Positions 35,841 to 48,932 of a DNA stretch of 64,000 nt are shown piece by piece; position 1 is the first letter of the stretch; the number at the start of each line of letters is the position of its first letter. The stretch is from Lycium barbarum (Eukaryota; Streptophyta; Magnoliopsida; Solanales; Solanaceae): contig NC_083338.1 in assembly GCF_019175385.1 (NCBI RefSeq), positions 64,512,884-64,576,883 on the forward strand, written 5' to 3'. A program made the position numbers and the translations under genes. The notes beneath the pieces are model-generated. The model was not told the origin of the DNA. It worked only from the letters and a program-made list of their open reading frames with translations, and did not search any database.

Positions 35841-36310
35841 ACCTGTGATGACTTAGGAGTGATTCCTTACTTTAGGTGGGCTAGTGTGATGATTGGACCT
35901 TTGACTTGGGTTGGGCTTATTGGTGATATTACACTTAGTCATGAGGGATTTCACTTGTTTCTTGACTTAAGGGGGGATGTATGCTTCTTAATTGCTAGGA
36001 CCAATGTAGACTTGTATGTTGGGATTTCTATTTGCATTGGTTTCTTTGATTTACCCTTTCGTCAAAATCACTTGAATAGCCAAGTGTCTTTGGCCTTTGG
36101 ATACATGTTCTATCTAGATCCATTTGATGCTTGGTTATATCATAAAAGTGAGCCATTTAGTATGTTGGTTGCATGCTTTGCTTACTTTAGGTATTATTAT
36201 TGGCCTTATGATGACTACCTTGATTGTTTTGTGAAAGCGTTTGTACTCATTCTCGTCTATATTTTGCAAGGTTTAGATTCGAGGACGAATCCTTTTCAAG
36301 AAGGGGAGAA
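35841..36310 (+). mobile_element. 3' end of internal region of element O
   Basis: Sequence between the F LTR end and a purine-rich AAGAAGGGGAGAA followed by a TG terminus. TTCGAGGACGAATCC (36277-36291) resembles the pre-PPT block of the other elements, but the left stem arm is missing. A frame open from 35859 runs through the PPT into the LTR to 36518; it has no known domain and is probably not a real gene. Confidence 0.55.
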
Positions 36311-36972
36311 TGATGCAAGCCGAGTTGCCTCAAGGACACTTAAAGGATCGTCTCGTGGAGCCAAAGTTTTGATGATAGCATGGAGAGGACGGATGGGAGA
36401 TGGAAGAGCATTAAAGTGGCCAACGAGCAAGGAAGGCTATGTTTGCAAGAGGCCACATTCGCAAATTCAAGATTTCCATCTCCACAAGACTAGGCAAATA
36501 CGACCCTTGCCTCATTAATGGAATTTATGTAATAATAGGGTCTTCTGTTATTTAGTTAGTATAAATAGCTAGTCTTTTATTTGATTAGGATTTTGATGAA
36601 TTGATAAATTGATGAGTGATTTTTGAGAGTTATCTCTAGAGAGAGAAACTTGTGAGAGAGGCCATGGATGGCTTTTGTTGAATCTTTGATTGTTGAGAGG
36701 ATTGGTTGCTTGGGAATTCAATTCCCTTGAGGTCATCCTAAAAGGTTGGTGCTATCTAGAGTGTAATTAGGAGGTCTTGGTTATTGAAGAACCTTGGTGG
36801 CCTAATTGTGCCTATTTTTGTGTCAATCTATCTATCTTTTCTTTTCCTTTTTGTTTATCCTTATTATTTTATTGCTTCCGTGTACCCGTTATTGTATTAT
36901 TTCTTGTGTCAATCTATCTATCCTTTACTTTTCTTGTTATTTTATTGCTTCCGCGTATCCGTTATTATATCA
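36311..36972 (+). repeat. Short 3' LTR of element O
   Basis: Begins TGATGCAAGCC after the purine tract, has a TATA box TATAAATA at 36560-36567, an imperfect tandem duplication (about 36822-36896 and 36908-36972, both with ATTGCTTCCG), and ends TTATTATATCA. It is a different family from the other LTRs. The right boundary is inferred from the CA and the change to A-type LTR sequence. Confidence 0.6.
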
Positions 36973-37736
36973 GATACGAATATGTATATGGATACGAATA
37001 TGCATATGAATACGAATATGTATATGAATACAAATATGAATGTGGATGCGAATATGTATATGATCAAGGATATGGATATGTATTTGTATATTGACATAGG
37101 TATACGCATATATGTATGTACACAAGCACACATTAGAAATGGAAGGTCCCTATGAAAGACAAGTAAGTAATTATGATGATGACTCTACTACTCCCCGATT
37201 CTCCCATCCTATGCTATTTCTTGTGCTGTCTCTTATGCACATATTATGATGTTGATTATGCTTTACATACTCAGTACATTATTCGTACTGACATCCTTTT
37301 GTTTGTGGACGCTACGTAATGCCCACAGATGGATAGAGAGACAGGACTGATCCATAGACTTCTCACTCAGGGACTACATAGAGAAGCTCCATTTCATTCT
37401 GGAGCTATAGCTTTTGGTATTATTCTTTTGTGTACATACCTATGGGCAAGGCGGGGTCCTGTCCCGCCTACATGATGTGACACACTCTCCTTAGAGGCTC
37501 GTAGACAATTGTGTATCATTAGATGTCCTTAGCCTTGTCGGCTTATATTTTGTATATCTTTTTGATAGCCTCGTCGGCTTATGTACATTGATATGGGTTT
37601 AGTTGTTAATGATGTTATGAATGTACTGTCGCCCATCGAGATTAGCATGAATGATTGATAGAAATTATGATTTAGCTATGTGGCTCACCTAGATATAAAT
37701 ATAAATGTACGATAAGAGGTGCCTGGGTGGGTTAGC
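36973..37736 (+). repeat. LTR fragment N (A-type), both ends lost
   Basis: Starts in the GAATATGTATATG-type short repeats (36973-37085) seen ahead of the hairpins in A-type LTRs. It carries hairpins TCAGTAC/GTACTGA (37271-37291) and GGCGGG/CCCGCC (37450-37468) and stops at GGGTGGGTTAGC. The normal U5 end is cut off there by LTR M. Confidence 0.8.
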
Positions 37737-38863
37737 TGTTACACCTTGAAAATTTCCCCGCGAACGCACAGTGGGTAGGCTAACAAAGGGCATAGCGTAT
37801 ATGATGTTTTAATAAGAAGGGAACGACGTTTGACGACCCTAAGTAAGATTCCAAATGCAATTGCAATAAGGGATAGGTTATGCTCCATAACGACTAACTA
37901 TAGGTTTGGAAAATGTGGAAAGTTGCAGATTTGAACTTTGGCCAGTTGATCGTAAAATGAAATACGGACCGTAAAGTGGTATACGGCCCATAAACTGTCA
38001 TGTCGTATTTCAACTTCCAAAACTTCAAATGGTTAAATACGACTTGGAATACGGACCGTAAATTTAAATACGGCCCGTAAACTTCAATCGTAAATCACCA
38101 TAATCCCCAGCATACTTTGTGGTTCTGTTATGCTTAAATACGCCCACATAATACGGACCGTAAACTGGAATACGGCCCGTAAACAGGGTTTACGACCACT
38201 GTGCACTTGCGATGACTGTTCATTTCAGATCAGATTTTGGGTTACTAAAAAGGGGACCAAGTTTATTATTTCATTTCATTTCACTTCTACATGACACATC
38301 TTCTCTATAAAACATCTCTCTACATAAATTCCACAATAATTCAAGGATATTTGGTGATCAACAACATAAACTAAGTGAATCAAGTATAAGAAAACCCATT
38401 AAGGATCATACAAGTCAAGAAATCTCATTGGAGATAAACTAGGGTTTTGCTCAAGTGGAGTATTATCAACCAAGGCTTGTTCCTACGACATCAAAGGTAA
38501 GAATTATGATGTTTCTATGTTGTTTAAGGTATTTAAGAGTTGAAATACTTGGATTCTAGAGAGGTATGGCAAAATGGGTCATAAATGTGGAATAGTGCCA
38601 TTTTGAGAAATAGTTTGAATTGAGTTATGAGTCGGGATGTATTGTAATGTAAATGTGTTATAAATGATGTTGAGAACATGAGATGAGCAATGTACGTGAA
38701 TGGACATAGTCGTGTGTTATAGCCAGGGATATGAGTAATTGAAAGCAAATTAAGAAATGTGGATAATGCGGATGAATAATGACTATTGCTATGGTATTGT
38801 GAATGTATTATTGACGTTTGGAATTGATATACGTTATGGAGGAATGTCGTATAAATAAAGGAG

Positions 38864-38884
38864 ATGCTGTCCAATTTTCTCTAG
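38864..38884 (+). promoter_or_regulatory. Conserved mini-ORF, MLSNFL, in LTR M
   Basis: Six codons then TAG, three nt into candidate exon 38861-38995. Confidence 0.5.
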
Positions 38885-39003
38885 CTTTAGTCGTATATGC
38901 TAGCTATCAATTCTAATGATAATATGACTTCAATGAAGGTAGAAACGCTAGCATTGGAGGTGAACGCCCAAGTGTAAAATAGTTCAACGGAAAAGGTATG
39001 TAA

Positions 39004-39008
39004 GGCTA
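39004..39008. repeat. Target-site duplication GGCTA, left copy (element K)
   Basis: GGCTA precedes TGTCACGACCC here and follows GGGCCGTGATA at 45264-45268. LTR M is continuous across it (GTATGTAAGGCTA then ACCCTTC). Confidence 0.9.
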
Positions 39009-40593
39009 TGTCACGACCCAACCCCATAGGCCATGACTAGTGCCCGAGCTGGACACTCATATACACGTATCAAGACATAATGAAATAGCTTTTGGAAATC
39101 AAGAACATTAGCCATCCTAGTGGCTCTAAGAATAGGAACTTCTTTGGAATCATATACACATCGTCTGTTTGTTTCATAAAGATCATGCCAAAAAGAAAGA
39201 AGGGTTAACTTTACATACCTTTAACGCTTATTTAAATGTCCAACGTCTACTTCTCGAGCTCGTAGGTCTAAAATTAAGATAACATAAGCCACAGTTAGAT
39301 CATCCACATCACTTACTAACCAATCCAAGTACGAATGAAACTTAACGAAATTCGGGCAGCATTTCCCCTGAAAACTTAACAATCCTCGAGATTTTAATTT
39401 AGCCAAACATCAATCAAAATACCAACAACAACAACACCAACAATTTCATATCAAACTAGAATTAAATCCATTCTTAAATCACTTCCAAAACAGCCCAATA
39501 TACATTCGTATACCAACGCTTGTATACACTTCTTTATTTTCGTATATCTATAGTATAACAACAAACACAACAACAACAACTACAGCCAATCCCACGATAT
39601 TCCAGCCCACAAAACAATTCATAACAACCACCAAACAGCCCCAAAATATTGTCACAAAACAGCCACGAAAATCATATAAAAACAGCCTGGTATAAGCTTT
39701 GTATATGATATCTTCATACACTTTATTCTCCCAAATTCAAGAACAGTAACTTGTCAACAACATCAACAATTATTATACATCATAACTCAGCTAATTACAT
39801 CCATTTAATCCAACTAAAACATCCCCCGATCCATAAATCTCAACAAAACAACAAACGAATTTATAACTCTATTTTCTCCGTTCTAATCCGTTAAAACTCT
39901 AAATAAACTTATTAACAATGAAAAAGGGACCTTAATCTTACCTTAAGTATGAATCAACCACGTCAACACTCTTCTTCTTGGATGATTTTTAGCTCAAATT
40001 GAAGGCAACACAACGTACAACACGTTTCTTTTCATGAGCTTCGGGATTCGGGGCTCAGATTTTGATCAACACTTGGTTTTTCTCTCTAAGGCTTTCCTCC
40101 ATCTCTCTCTCTGGAATTTTCTGGGTCTTTTTGGTCTGAAAATGAGGAGGATAAGACTGAAACTTCCCTTAAATAACAAGGGAAATGGGCCTGACCCGGA
40201 TTGGAATCGGGTTGGGCCCATTTCACTGCCCAGCTTGACCTTTCTGCCTTAAAACGTCCATAACTCTTTATTCCGATGTCACATACAGGCCCACGACCTA
40301 TGGTTGGAAAGGTATTTCAATTACCTACAACTTTCATTTTAGTAGTTTTCCCAAATTCTCAAATAATGATGGGGTTATGGCCTCCCGAAGTCAGATCACC
40401 TGAAAACGTAACTTAAAAACATCTTTTTGGAGGGCTTACACTTGGATTTGGCTCAAGGGTCCTTCTTGAGTTGTGTTTAACTTCACATGTATTGTCTATA
40501 TAACTTATCATATGTACTTTATAAAAATCCCATCATGTGGGCCCCACCTCAGCTTACGATTACGAGGGCTATATATCTTTTAACGTATTATTC
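39009..40593 (-). repeat. Left, inverted LTR of element K
   Basis: Reverse complement of 43676-45263 with high identity; the first ~145 bp of U3 are missing at the inner side, where homology ends near TATTATTC (40593). The mini-ORF is at 39342-39362. The R-side hairpin block present in J is absent. Confidence 0.88.
39342..39362 (-). promoter_or_regulatory. Conserved mini-ORF, MLPEFR, in left LTR of K
   Basis: Same six codons and TAA as the right K LTR. Confidence 0.5.
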
Positions 40594-43529
40594 AATTAAA
40601 TCTTGGAGACTCAATAGAATAAGAAAGACTTATAAAGTTCTTTTATAGGAAAGGTTCAGAATAGAGATTATGTGATAACGGAAATGAAAGCGATCACAAG
40701 AAAAGAAGGAGTTAATTGAAAGAAGGAAATAAGAAGGAAGCGAGCGAGCTAACAGTATAGTAATAAGTTACGACATGTATAGCTGAGAACACGAGTAATA
40801 TAAGTGACAGAATTGTGAAAGACCAAACTACAGAAAGATGAGCAACGAAGCAGAATAAGTGCCAGAAAATGACTGGTATGATAAGAACAAATAGGGATGA
40901 ACAGAATACAGAAGGGATTATGCAGAAGTAGTATTTTCCTAAGGGTACAGAGGTAGCATGAGATTCCTCATGTACAGAATAAGAGATGGACATAGACTGG
41001 AGAAATGGTAAGAGAATTCAAAAAGGAAACACCTAAGATAGACGTGATTAATTGAGTACGAGTATAGAACAAAAGGGAAATATATAGCTATGAACTTAAA
41101 GGAGTAATACGACGACAAGGTGATAAGATATGACCATTATTAGGACGAACTTGATATGATTTTGAGTAAGTTAGAAGCCAGTGTTGGGTACACAACCAGG
41201 GTAAAAGAGCATAATGCACAAAGGAGTACTGCGTATATGATTTCACTTCGGAAATAGTGAAATCCTGAAAGGACAAAGACTGTAGGCCTGAGGAACAAAT
41301 AATGTGTTGTAAATTTATCAAAGGAAACAGATGATATAGGTTAGGATAAAGACAATATTACAAGAACTTTGGACACTTATCATCGGAAAATAAGTGCTAT
41401 CTAATTGAGAACTTGGAACGACTACAAGCACTCATTAATTATCGATTGGATTCAGTGGAGTGTGACCTTGGATGAGTTGCTTCATTGGTTGCATTACTCG
41501 AGTACAGATTATCGGATGAGATTTCGTACTATATATAGGAAGGTTTTCGTCGCTTCGTGATTTTGTTAAGGTTTCGTACGTGGATAATCACAGTTATAAA
41601 TTATAAAGAAAAGACATAGATATTGTACAGTATACCAAGTGAATTGGAAAGAGGATCAGATGAATTTGAAGATTGGAAATAGGGACGTAGAGCGGAATAT
41701 AAACAGATAATGGTATAACTACACCCTAAAGGGGGGAAGCGGGTGTGAGAAAAAGCAAGTGTAAGATGGAAGCAATTGACACTGCAATATGTTTGATATG
41801 GATACTTAAACTTCAAGTGAGATCCCTTGCTGAAACAAGTTAGTAAGATCTGAAAGCCAACAATGAATGGATAGAAGTCAGGATGATATTTGAGATGGTG
41901 CGGAGAAGCATCTGTAAAGATCTTGAATGATATAGCATTACAAAGTGAGTGCTTATAAAAAAGAAGAATACGACAAGAGAATGGTAACGAGTAACTTAAG
42001 AGATATTGTAAAGGATAACAATGCTATACTGGATTAGAGGTTAAGATGTTGGCAACAGAGTTGTTTGCTAATGATATTGTGACCTATAAGTAGCAAAGGG
42101 GAGAGATAGAAAATCTCCTATAGTAGGATATGAGAAAATCAAAGGGGTAAAATAAAGAAAGGGAAAGGAGTATGACAAGATAGCTACGAGCGAGTTTTAG
42201 TACGGATCAAATATGTAAAGCAGAATGAACCAGGAAAAGGAAGGACTTTGACTAAGATTGGACATACTTTATACAAGCTGTACAAAAATAGTTATGCAAC
42301 CTACGAATATTTGTATGCCAAGGATGAGACCAAGTGAGTACTTGATAAGAAGAGTAAGGATTCAGTAATAGCAATGCGGTAATGATATTTTGGGTACATT
42401 AAGGAAAGGTCTAAGATGGTTTGAGCCAAATTACCGAGATAGAATTAGTACTGAGGGAAAATAGGACATGGCCATAGTTGAGCCCTGATATAGATTGAAA
42501 GATACAAGAGGATGATGCAAGGTAAATCATAAGGACTAGTGAAACGACGCTAAGGTATTTGAGCACCTTCGCACATTCTTGTAAAGATTGCAACATAATG
42601 TGTGACAGAAAAACTACGAGCAAAATCTGAGTAAAAAGGCAGTAGAAGAGTTTGAATTAAAGGTAAAGAAACGACACGAGATGATATGCCTAAAGTGTTA
42701 CAAGTTGGATTAAGGGAAATTGTGAAATGGTTTAGGCGAGACGATCAGAACAAGCTGGTTACTGGATGACAGTGAATTTATATGTCAAATCAAAAATTCT
42801 TTCAGAATGGTACCAGTTAATAATAGACAGATCACAGAGCAGCTAGATAAGGTTATCATATGAGGGAACTCCAGCGCTACTTGATAGCCAACTCTAAAGA
42901 TCAAGATTAAGAGGTAAAAGCAAAGTGACAGTTAAAAACCTTTGAAAGAAAGTCGAAGAGTAACACATGATGCTGAAGATTCCAAAATATGGACAGTACA
43001 GTAGAGAAATGTAAGGTTATTGAAGTCAAATAATGCTACACCAAGGGAAATTTTGTTTTACTCGTAGAATTAGCGAAGGGTCTACAGGTTACCAGAGGCA
43101 TGAAATACTCCAGGGATTGTAAATTCTAATAAATCGACGAGGGATGTCTACGCATGAGAGGTAAGATGAAGTGAACGATACGTCTTAAAGGAGTAACTAT
43201 AGAAGAAGAAAGAGTCGAGTTAAGACTACGTGCACCAGGAGAGAGTAAGATTTCAACGGAAGAGCTCGCAATACAATCGTCAACCAACTGCGAAATGAAG
43301 AGGAGAGTAAAGACAACGACATGGAATTATCACCTCGAGAGGCAAGAGCAAGAACAAATATTATGGGAATGGTTACTCAGAGATCTAGAATGCATTATAA
43401 TAAACTGAAGGGATTGACCAATGAAGGAGGCATGTGCAGGGCATAATTCAGTAAAAAAACATTTAAGGAAGTATTGGAAAGCAGAATTAGTTTAACATTC
43501 AAGGACGAATGTTCCAAAGGGGGGAAGGA
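40594..43529 (+). other. Element K internal region, no recognisable coding sequence
   Basis: Purine-rich on the plus strand. Frames are short and without gag, RT or integrase motifs. From about 41720 to 43493 it is collinear with the reverse complement of 62260-64000 (element J). It joins the inverted left LTR with no PBS. Ends with hairpin AACATTCAAGGACGAATGTT (43494-43513) and PPT AAAGGGGGGAAGGA (43516-43529). Confidence 0.75.
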
Positions 43530-45263
43530 TGTTACACCCCAGAAAATTTCGTGTTACTAAGGCTACAGACGGCTTAATGTGAGCTCGAGGAGGAGCAAAT
43601 ATCACAAGTATAAAGAATGAAATTCTACTGTAGTAGCATGAGTATGATATTTGGAATTCGTACAATATGATTGGAATAATACGTTAAAAGATATATAGCC
43701 CTCGTAACCGTAAGCTGAGGTGGGGCCCACATGATGGGATTTTTATAAAGGACATATGATAAGTTATATGGACAATACATGTGAAGTTAAACACAACTCA
43801 ATAAGAACCCTTGAGCCAAATCCAAGTGTAAGCCCTCCAAAAAGATGTTTTTATGTTACGTTTTCAGGTGATCTGACTTCGGGAGGCCATAACCCCATCA
43901 TTATTTGGGTATTTGGGAAAACTCCTAAAATTAAAGTTGTAGATAATTGAAATACCGTTCAAACCACAGGTTGTGGGACTGTATGTGACATCGGGATAAA
44001 GTGTTATGGACGTTTTAAGGCAGAAAGGTCAAGCTGGGCAGTGAAATGGGCCCAACCCGATTCGAATCTGGGTCAGGCCCATTTCCCTTGTTATTTAAGA
44101 GAAGTTTCAGCCTTCTCCTCCTCATTTTCAGACCAAAAAGACCCAGAAAATTCTAGAGAGAGAGAGAGGGAGGAAAGCCTTAGAGAGAAAAACCAAGTGT
44201 TGATCAAAATCCGAGCCCCGAATCCCGATGTTCATGAAGAGAAAAGTGTTGTACGTTGCGTTGCCTTCAATTTGAGCTAAAAATCAGCCAAGAAGAAGAG
44301 TGTTGACATGGTTGCTGCATAATTAAGGTAAGATTAAGGTGCCTTTTTCATTGTTAATAAGTTTATTTAGAGTTTTATCAAATTAGAACGGAGAAAATAG
44401 CGTTATAAATTCGTTTGTTGTTTTGTTGAGATTTATGGATCGGGGGCTGTTTTAGTTGGATTAAATGGATGTAATTAGCTGAGTTATGATGTATAATAAT
44501 TGTTGATGTTGTTGACAAGTTACTGTTCTTGAATTTGGGAGTATAAAGTGTATGAAGATATCATATACAAAGCTTATACCAGGCTGTTTTTATATGATTT
44601 TCGTGGCTGTTTTGTGAAAATATTTTGGGGCTTTTTGGTGGTTGTTATGAATTGTTTTGTGGGCTGGAATATCGTGGGATTGGCTGTAGTTGTTGTTGTT
44701 GTTGTGTTTGTTGTTATACTATAGATATACGAAAATAAAGAAGTGTATACAATCGTTGGTATACGAATGTATATTGGGCTGTTTTGGAAGTGATTTAAGA
44801 ATGGATTTAATTCTAGTTTGATATGAAATTGTTGGTGTTGTTGTTTTTGGTATTTTGATTGATGTTTGGCTAAATTGGAATCTCGAGGATTGTTAAGTTT
44901 TCAGGGGAAATGCTGCCCGAATTTCGTTAAGTTTCATTCGTACTTGGATTGGTTAGTAAGTGATGTGGATGATCTAACTGTGGCTTATGTTATCTTAATT
45001 TTAGACCTACGAGCTCGAGAAGTAGACGTTGGACATTTAAATAAGCGTTAAAGGTATGTAAAGTTAACCCTTCTTTCTTTTTGGCATGATCCTTATGAAA
45101 CGTACAGACGATGTGTATATGATTCCAAAGAAGTTCCTATTCTTAGAGCCACTAGGATGGCTAATGTTCTTGATTTTCAAAAGCTATTTCATTATGTCTT
45201 GATACGTGTATATGAGTGTCCAGCTCGGGCACTAGTCATGGCCCATGGGATTGGGCCGTGATA
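43530..45263 (+). repeat. Right LTR of element K
   Basis: This LTR is 1734 bp, from TGTTACACCCC to GGGCCGTGATA (last CA changed to TA). TATA-like TTATTTAAGAG near 44090; AG/GTAAG after 44327; candidate exon 44904-45053; no hairpin block. It is shorter than the related J LTR by the ~1.08-kb hairpin-bearing segment. Confidence 0.9.
44910..44930 (+). promoter_or_regulatory. Conserved mini-ORF, MLPEFR, in right LTR of K
   Basis: Six codons then TAA in candidate exon 44904-45053, after a TTTTCAG acceptor-like sequence. Confidence 0.5.
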
Positions 45264-45268
45264 GGCTA
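45264..45268. repeat. Target-site duplication GGCTA, right copy (element K)
   Basis: Pairs with 39004-39008. Confidence 0.9.
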
Positions 45269-45636
45269 ACCCTTCTTTCATAAGGCATGGTTCTTTGGCC
45301 AAATATCTAACTCTTCTATGAGACTATGATGTCCTTCAAATGACTTGATCTCCCGAGCTAGTAAGCTCGTGATTCTTGATACGCCACGATTGTACTAAAT
45401 CCCTCGTATGACGAGTAAGCCAATAAAGATAAATGTGATGAATGACGATGATAGTATAATGATGTTGGTGACGATGATGATAATGATGTAAATAGTAAAG
45501 ATGCTTACGAGCTTTTTTTTATATGTGTCTATCTATGACTATTATGGAACCCCGAGCTTATGAGGCCGGGTAAGATATGTAAATAAGTATGTATATGATT
45601 ACGTAACACGCGCACACCTCTGCAGATGGTACGGAT

Positions 45637-45735
45637 AACCCTGACGCCTTGGTAGGGCCAGGTAGATGTAACCCTGACGCCTTGGTAGGGCCAGGTAGAT
45701 GTAACCCTGAAGCTTTGGTAGGGCTAGGTATGAGT
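45637..45735 (+). repeat. Three 33-bp tandem repeats in LTR M
   Basis: Units beginning AACCCTGACGCCTTGGTAGG at 45637, 45670 and 45703 (third diverged). Other A-type LTRs have a single unit. Confidence 0.88.
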
Positions 45736-46069
45736 AACCTTGAGCCTTGGTTGGCCAAGTATGTATGAAACACTGATCCTGCAAGGTCGGGTATGCTATG
45801 TAAATGCTATGTATATGATATGATTATGTATATGATATGAATACGAACATGATACGATATGAATGTGGATAAGGGTATGTATATGAATACGAGTACAAAT
45901 ATAGAACAGATACAATTTGGATGTAAGTACACAAATACGCATTAGAAATGGAAAGCCATATGAAAGGGAAGTAAGTGCCTATGACGATGATATTACCATC
46001 TCCCATCTTGTGCTATTTCTTATGTTGCTTATTATGCTTCTATGTTGATATTGATCATGCTTTACATAC

Positions 46070-46267
46070 TCAGTACATTCTTTATACTGACGTCCTTTTG
46101 TTTGTGGACGCTGCATCATGCCCGCAGGTGCACAGGGAGACAGGCTCGATCCATAGCGATATTCTCAGAGACTACATAGCAGAGCTCCATTTCATTCGGG
46201 GCCAAAGCTTTTGGGTACTTATTCTTTTGTGTATATAATTATGGGCATAGCGGGGTCCTGTCCCGCT
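46070..46267 (+). other. Three-hairpin block in LTR M
   Basis: TCAGTAC with ATACTGA (one mismatch, 46070-46090), CGTCC/GGACG (46091-46110), AGCGGG/CCCGCT (46249-46267). Confidence 0.7.
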
Positions 46268-46408
46268 TATGTGATATGTTATACGCTCCTTAGAGGCTCG
46301 TAGACATGTGTATATGGTTAGATATGTCTGGCCTTGTCGGCCTATATTTTGTATATCGTTTTGACAGCCTCGTCGGCTCATGTACATCGATGTGGTATAG
46401 ATGCCAAC

Positions 46409-46413
46409 CATGA
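46409..46413. repeat. Target-site duplication CATGA, left copy (element G)
   Basis: CATGA precedes the G 3' LTR and recurs at 55547-55551. Confidence 0.92.
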
Positions 46414-46688
46414 TGTCACGACCCAGCTAGGAGCCGCGACGGGCACCCAGGGATAGCCACCGAGCACCGCTCGCTCTATTACTCATCCCACTCGATTAAT
46501 GCTCTTTTTATCCGATTTGTGCTCAAATCATGGAAAAATCAGAGTTTATCCAAAAATATAAATACTTTTGTTTCTATGAAAGGATCTTTAGTACGTCAAA
46601 ATAATAAGTGCACATGTACATGAAAAATGTGAGACCATACTATCCACACTGCGCATCTACGAGCCTCTACTGACATACTATACAAATA

Positions 46689-46886
46689 GACGGAACAAGA
46701 CTCCGTCATGCCCCAAAATATACATATATAAGTACCAAAATATTAATCATAAGAACCTCCGGACAATGGAGTGCTTTCAATTCGCTGATAGCTCCTAAGG
46801 ATCTGGATCGAGCTCACCTCCCTGCCGACCTATGGGCATGAACACAGCATCCAAAGAAAAGGATGTCAGTACGAATATTGTACTGA
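46689..46886 (-). other. Three-hairpin block in G 3' LTR
   Basis: GACGGA/TCCGTC (46689-46707), CATCC/GGATG (46848-46865) and TCAGTAC/GTACTGA (46866-46886). The second stem differs from CGTCC/GGACG at both members of a pair. Confidence 0.75.
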
Positions 46887-47690
46887 GTATAAGAGGCATA
46901 AACAATGAAGAAGACAACAATAATATAAGGAGAACATCAATATGAACATCTGAGTCTGAACAATAATCATAAGAGAAGTGATGCATGCTGTCTTACTCAT
47001 ACTCATCGTGATATCATAAATGTGTGACATGCAAGCTGTCCGTCCTTACCGGAACGGTGTGATAATCAATAATATAAGCCCGCATCGGGCCTGCCGCATC
47101 CGGGGTACCATCTCATTCCGCCCACTAGTGGTGTCTGCCCACACCCGAAGGTCGTGGTGTATCCGTATAGCTGCCCGCCGTAGCGGTGACTGCCCGGCCA
47201 ACTAGGCGCGGTGTGATGCAATCATGACATGCTCATTATAAAATACTTCTAACAATATGCTTATCTTAACATGATACACGCATGAGGCTCAAGATCATCT
47301 ATACTCTAACGGGGTGACGTAAGGTCGTGATCCCTCGATTTCATTATAGAGCAATTATTATCATTCTGCCTCACCCTGAAGGAATTAGTACATAAGGTGA
47401 GTCTGAGCAATAAAGGACATCATTGCCAATATGGCATCATCATAGCATATTTATTATCTTATATAGACATGTAGGAATATAGGCTTTTAGCTTCTCGAGA
47501 TACATGAACTCATGAAGAGGAAAAACTCATGTTATAGGATTCATGCCATTTGAAAGAATGGACTAGCCTCACATACCTGGTCGTTTAGCTATGCTATCGC
47601 TCACTTGTCTTCCTTCGCTGTCACGTTGTTACCTTCACGAGAGAATCGTATTAACATTAGTTACCCGATTATAAGAACGCATTGTTAATT

Positions 47691-47711
47691 CTAAAGAAAA
47701 TTAGGCGGCAT
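47691..47711 (-). promoter_or_regulatory. Conserved mini-ORF, MPPNFL, in G 3' LTR
   Basis: Six codons then TAG; differs from the 5' LTR copy by a silent change in codon 6 (CTT for CTC). Confidence 0.5.
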
Positions 47712-48755
47712 CTCCTTTGTTTCTACTACCTTTTCCCATTCTATTCCAACTCCTAAACATTTATAACAACACTCGTGATATTTCAAGCAACAATCCTCAT
47801 TCGTGTACTTCAAGCAAAATCCACCATTTTCCTCCAATTTCTCTACATTTTTATGGTTTTTGCTGATCATCATAATTTTGCTTACTTCACACCTATCCCA
47901 TGGTTTATACGTCATTTATAACGTATTTATACTCATAACATACCAACTTTCATGATCCGACCTAGCTATCACCAAACTATAGCACTTTCCACTCAATAAG
48001 GGTACACTTTCTATGTTCTTCTATATTTCAAGTATCTAAGCTTTCCAATACCTTAAACAACGTAATAAAGTCATTAAACTTACCTTGGATGATGGTTGAA
48101 TAAGTCTTGAGTAGTAATACCTTCTTTGCACCAAAACCCTACTTCACCTTTCTTGGGTTTTCTTGAGGTAGATGACATTTACTTGCATTTCATATACTTT
48201 GTTTCATGGATTTAATGTTGTTGATCTTGATGTTCCTTTGATTCTCTTGAATGAAGTGTCTTGGAGAATATTCTAGAGTGTTCTTGAATTGTATGGATGA
48301 AGAATGAAATAAAATGAGGCTTGGGTCCCTTTTATTAATTCAAGGTATGATGTTTAATGATCAACAGTCGGGGTGAACAGTGGTCATAAACCACAGTTTA
48401 CGGACCGTATAGTGTGGTCGTATTTAAGCATGTCCAAAACAGAAGGGTTGGCTGAAGAACATGGCAGTTTACGATCGAGTTTTACGGTCCGTAAACAAGT
48501 TTACGGGCCGTATACCAAGTCGTATTTAACGATTTCCACACTTAACAGAAAGTTGAGATTTTTGAAGGCTGGAGGACGATGGTGATTTAGGGTCCGTAAA
48601 TCACAATACGACCACTAGGCTGAGTAAAATTCCACAACTTTTTCATTTCCAAAAATTCATGAATCATCACCCCTTACTTAGTAAAACACCCCACACTCAT
48701 ACCCTTCGTTGGTCTATTCCTTGTACATGTACGGGGACTTTTCCGAGGTGTAACA

Positions 48756-48792
48756 TTCTTTCCCCCTTTTGGAACATTCGTCCTCGAATGTT
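48756..48792 (-). promoter_or_regulatory. Polypurine tract and hairpin of element G
   Basis: Minus strand AACATTCGAGGACGAATGTT (48773-48792), CC, then AAAAGGGGGAAAGAA up to the LTR. Confidence 0.88.
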
Positions 48793-48932
48793 AAAATACC
48801 TAGGAATCTTAGAAAAATTTTGCCAGATTGTCCTTTGTAATTTGGCACTACCTACTTGCCACAACAACCCACAATATATTCGCCTCACAGGGCTACATCA
48901 CAATAGCAACATGAAGATAAAGCATACATACC

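Larger units (their letters stand above)
39009..45263 (+). mobile_element. Element K, non-autonomous, LTRs in inverted orientation
   Basis: A 6255-bp unit bounded by perfect GGCTA duplications. The right LTR (43530-45263) is in plus orientation after a normal PPT. The left LTR (39009-40593) is the reverse complement, so both outer ends are U5 ends and no U3 end or PBS is exposed on the left. A normal LTR element has direct LTRs. The interior matches the J internal region over at least 1.8 kb. Orientation and duplication are seen directly; the cause is not known. Confidence 0.85.
46414..48755 (-). repeat. 3' LTR of element G
   Basis: This LTR is 2342 bp. Hairpin block 46689-46886; mini-ORF 47691-47711; U3 palindromes 48393-48610. 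It has lost one palindrome unit near 48597 that the 5' LTR keeps. Confidence 0.93.

Noticed and set aside
35859..36518. 219-codon open frame, possible gene
   Set aside because: It runs across the purine tract and into the LTR of element O, with no known motif and an odd composition; a chance frame is more likely.
36784..37155. Overlapping open frames rich in Tyr and Met
   Set aside because: Created by GAATATGTATATG short repeats in an LTR fragment; three frames are open at once.
40594..43529. Search for gag or pol relics in element K interior
   Set aside because: No catalytic or zinc motifs found in any frame by eye; treated as non-coding.
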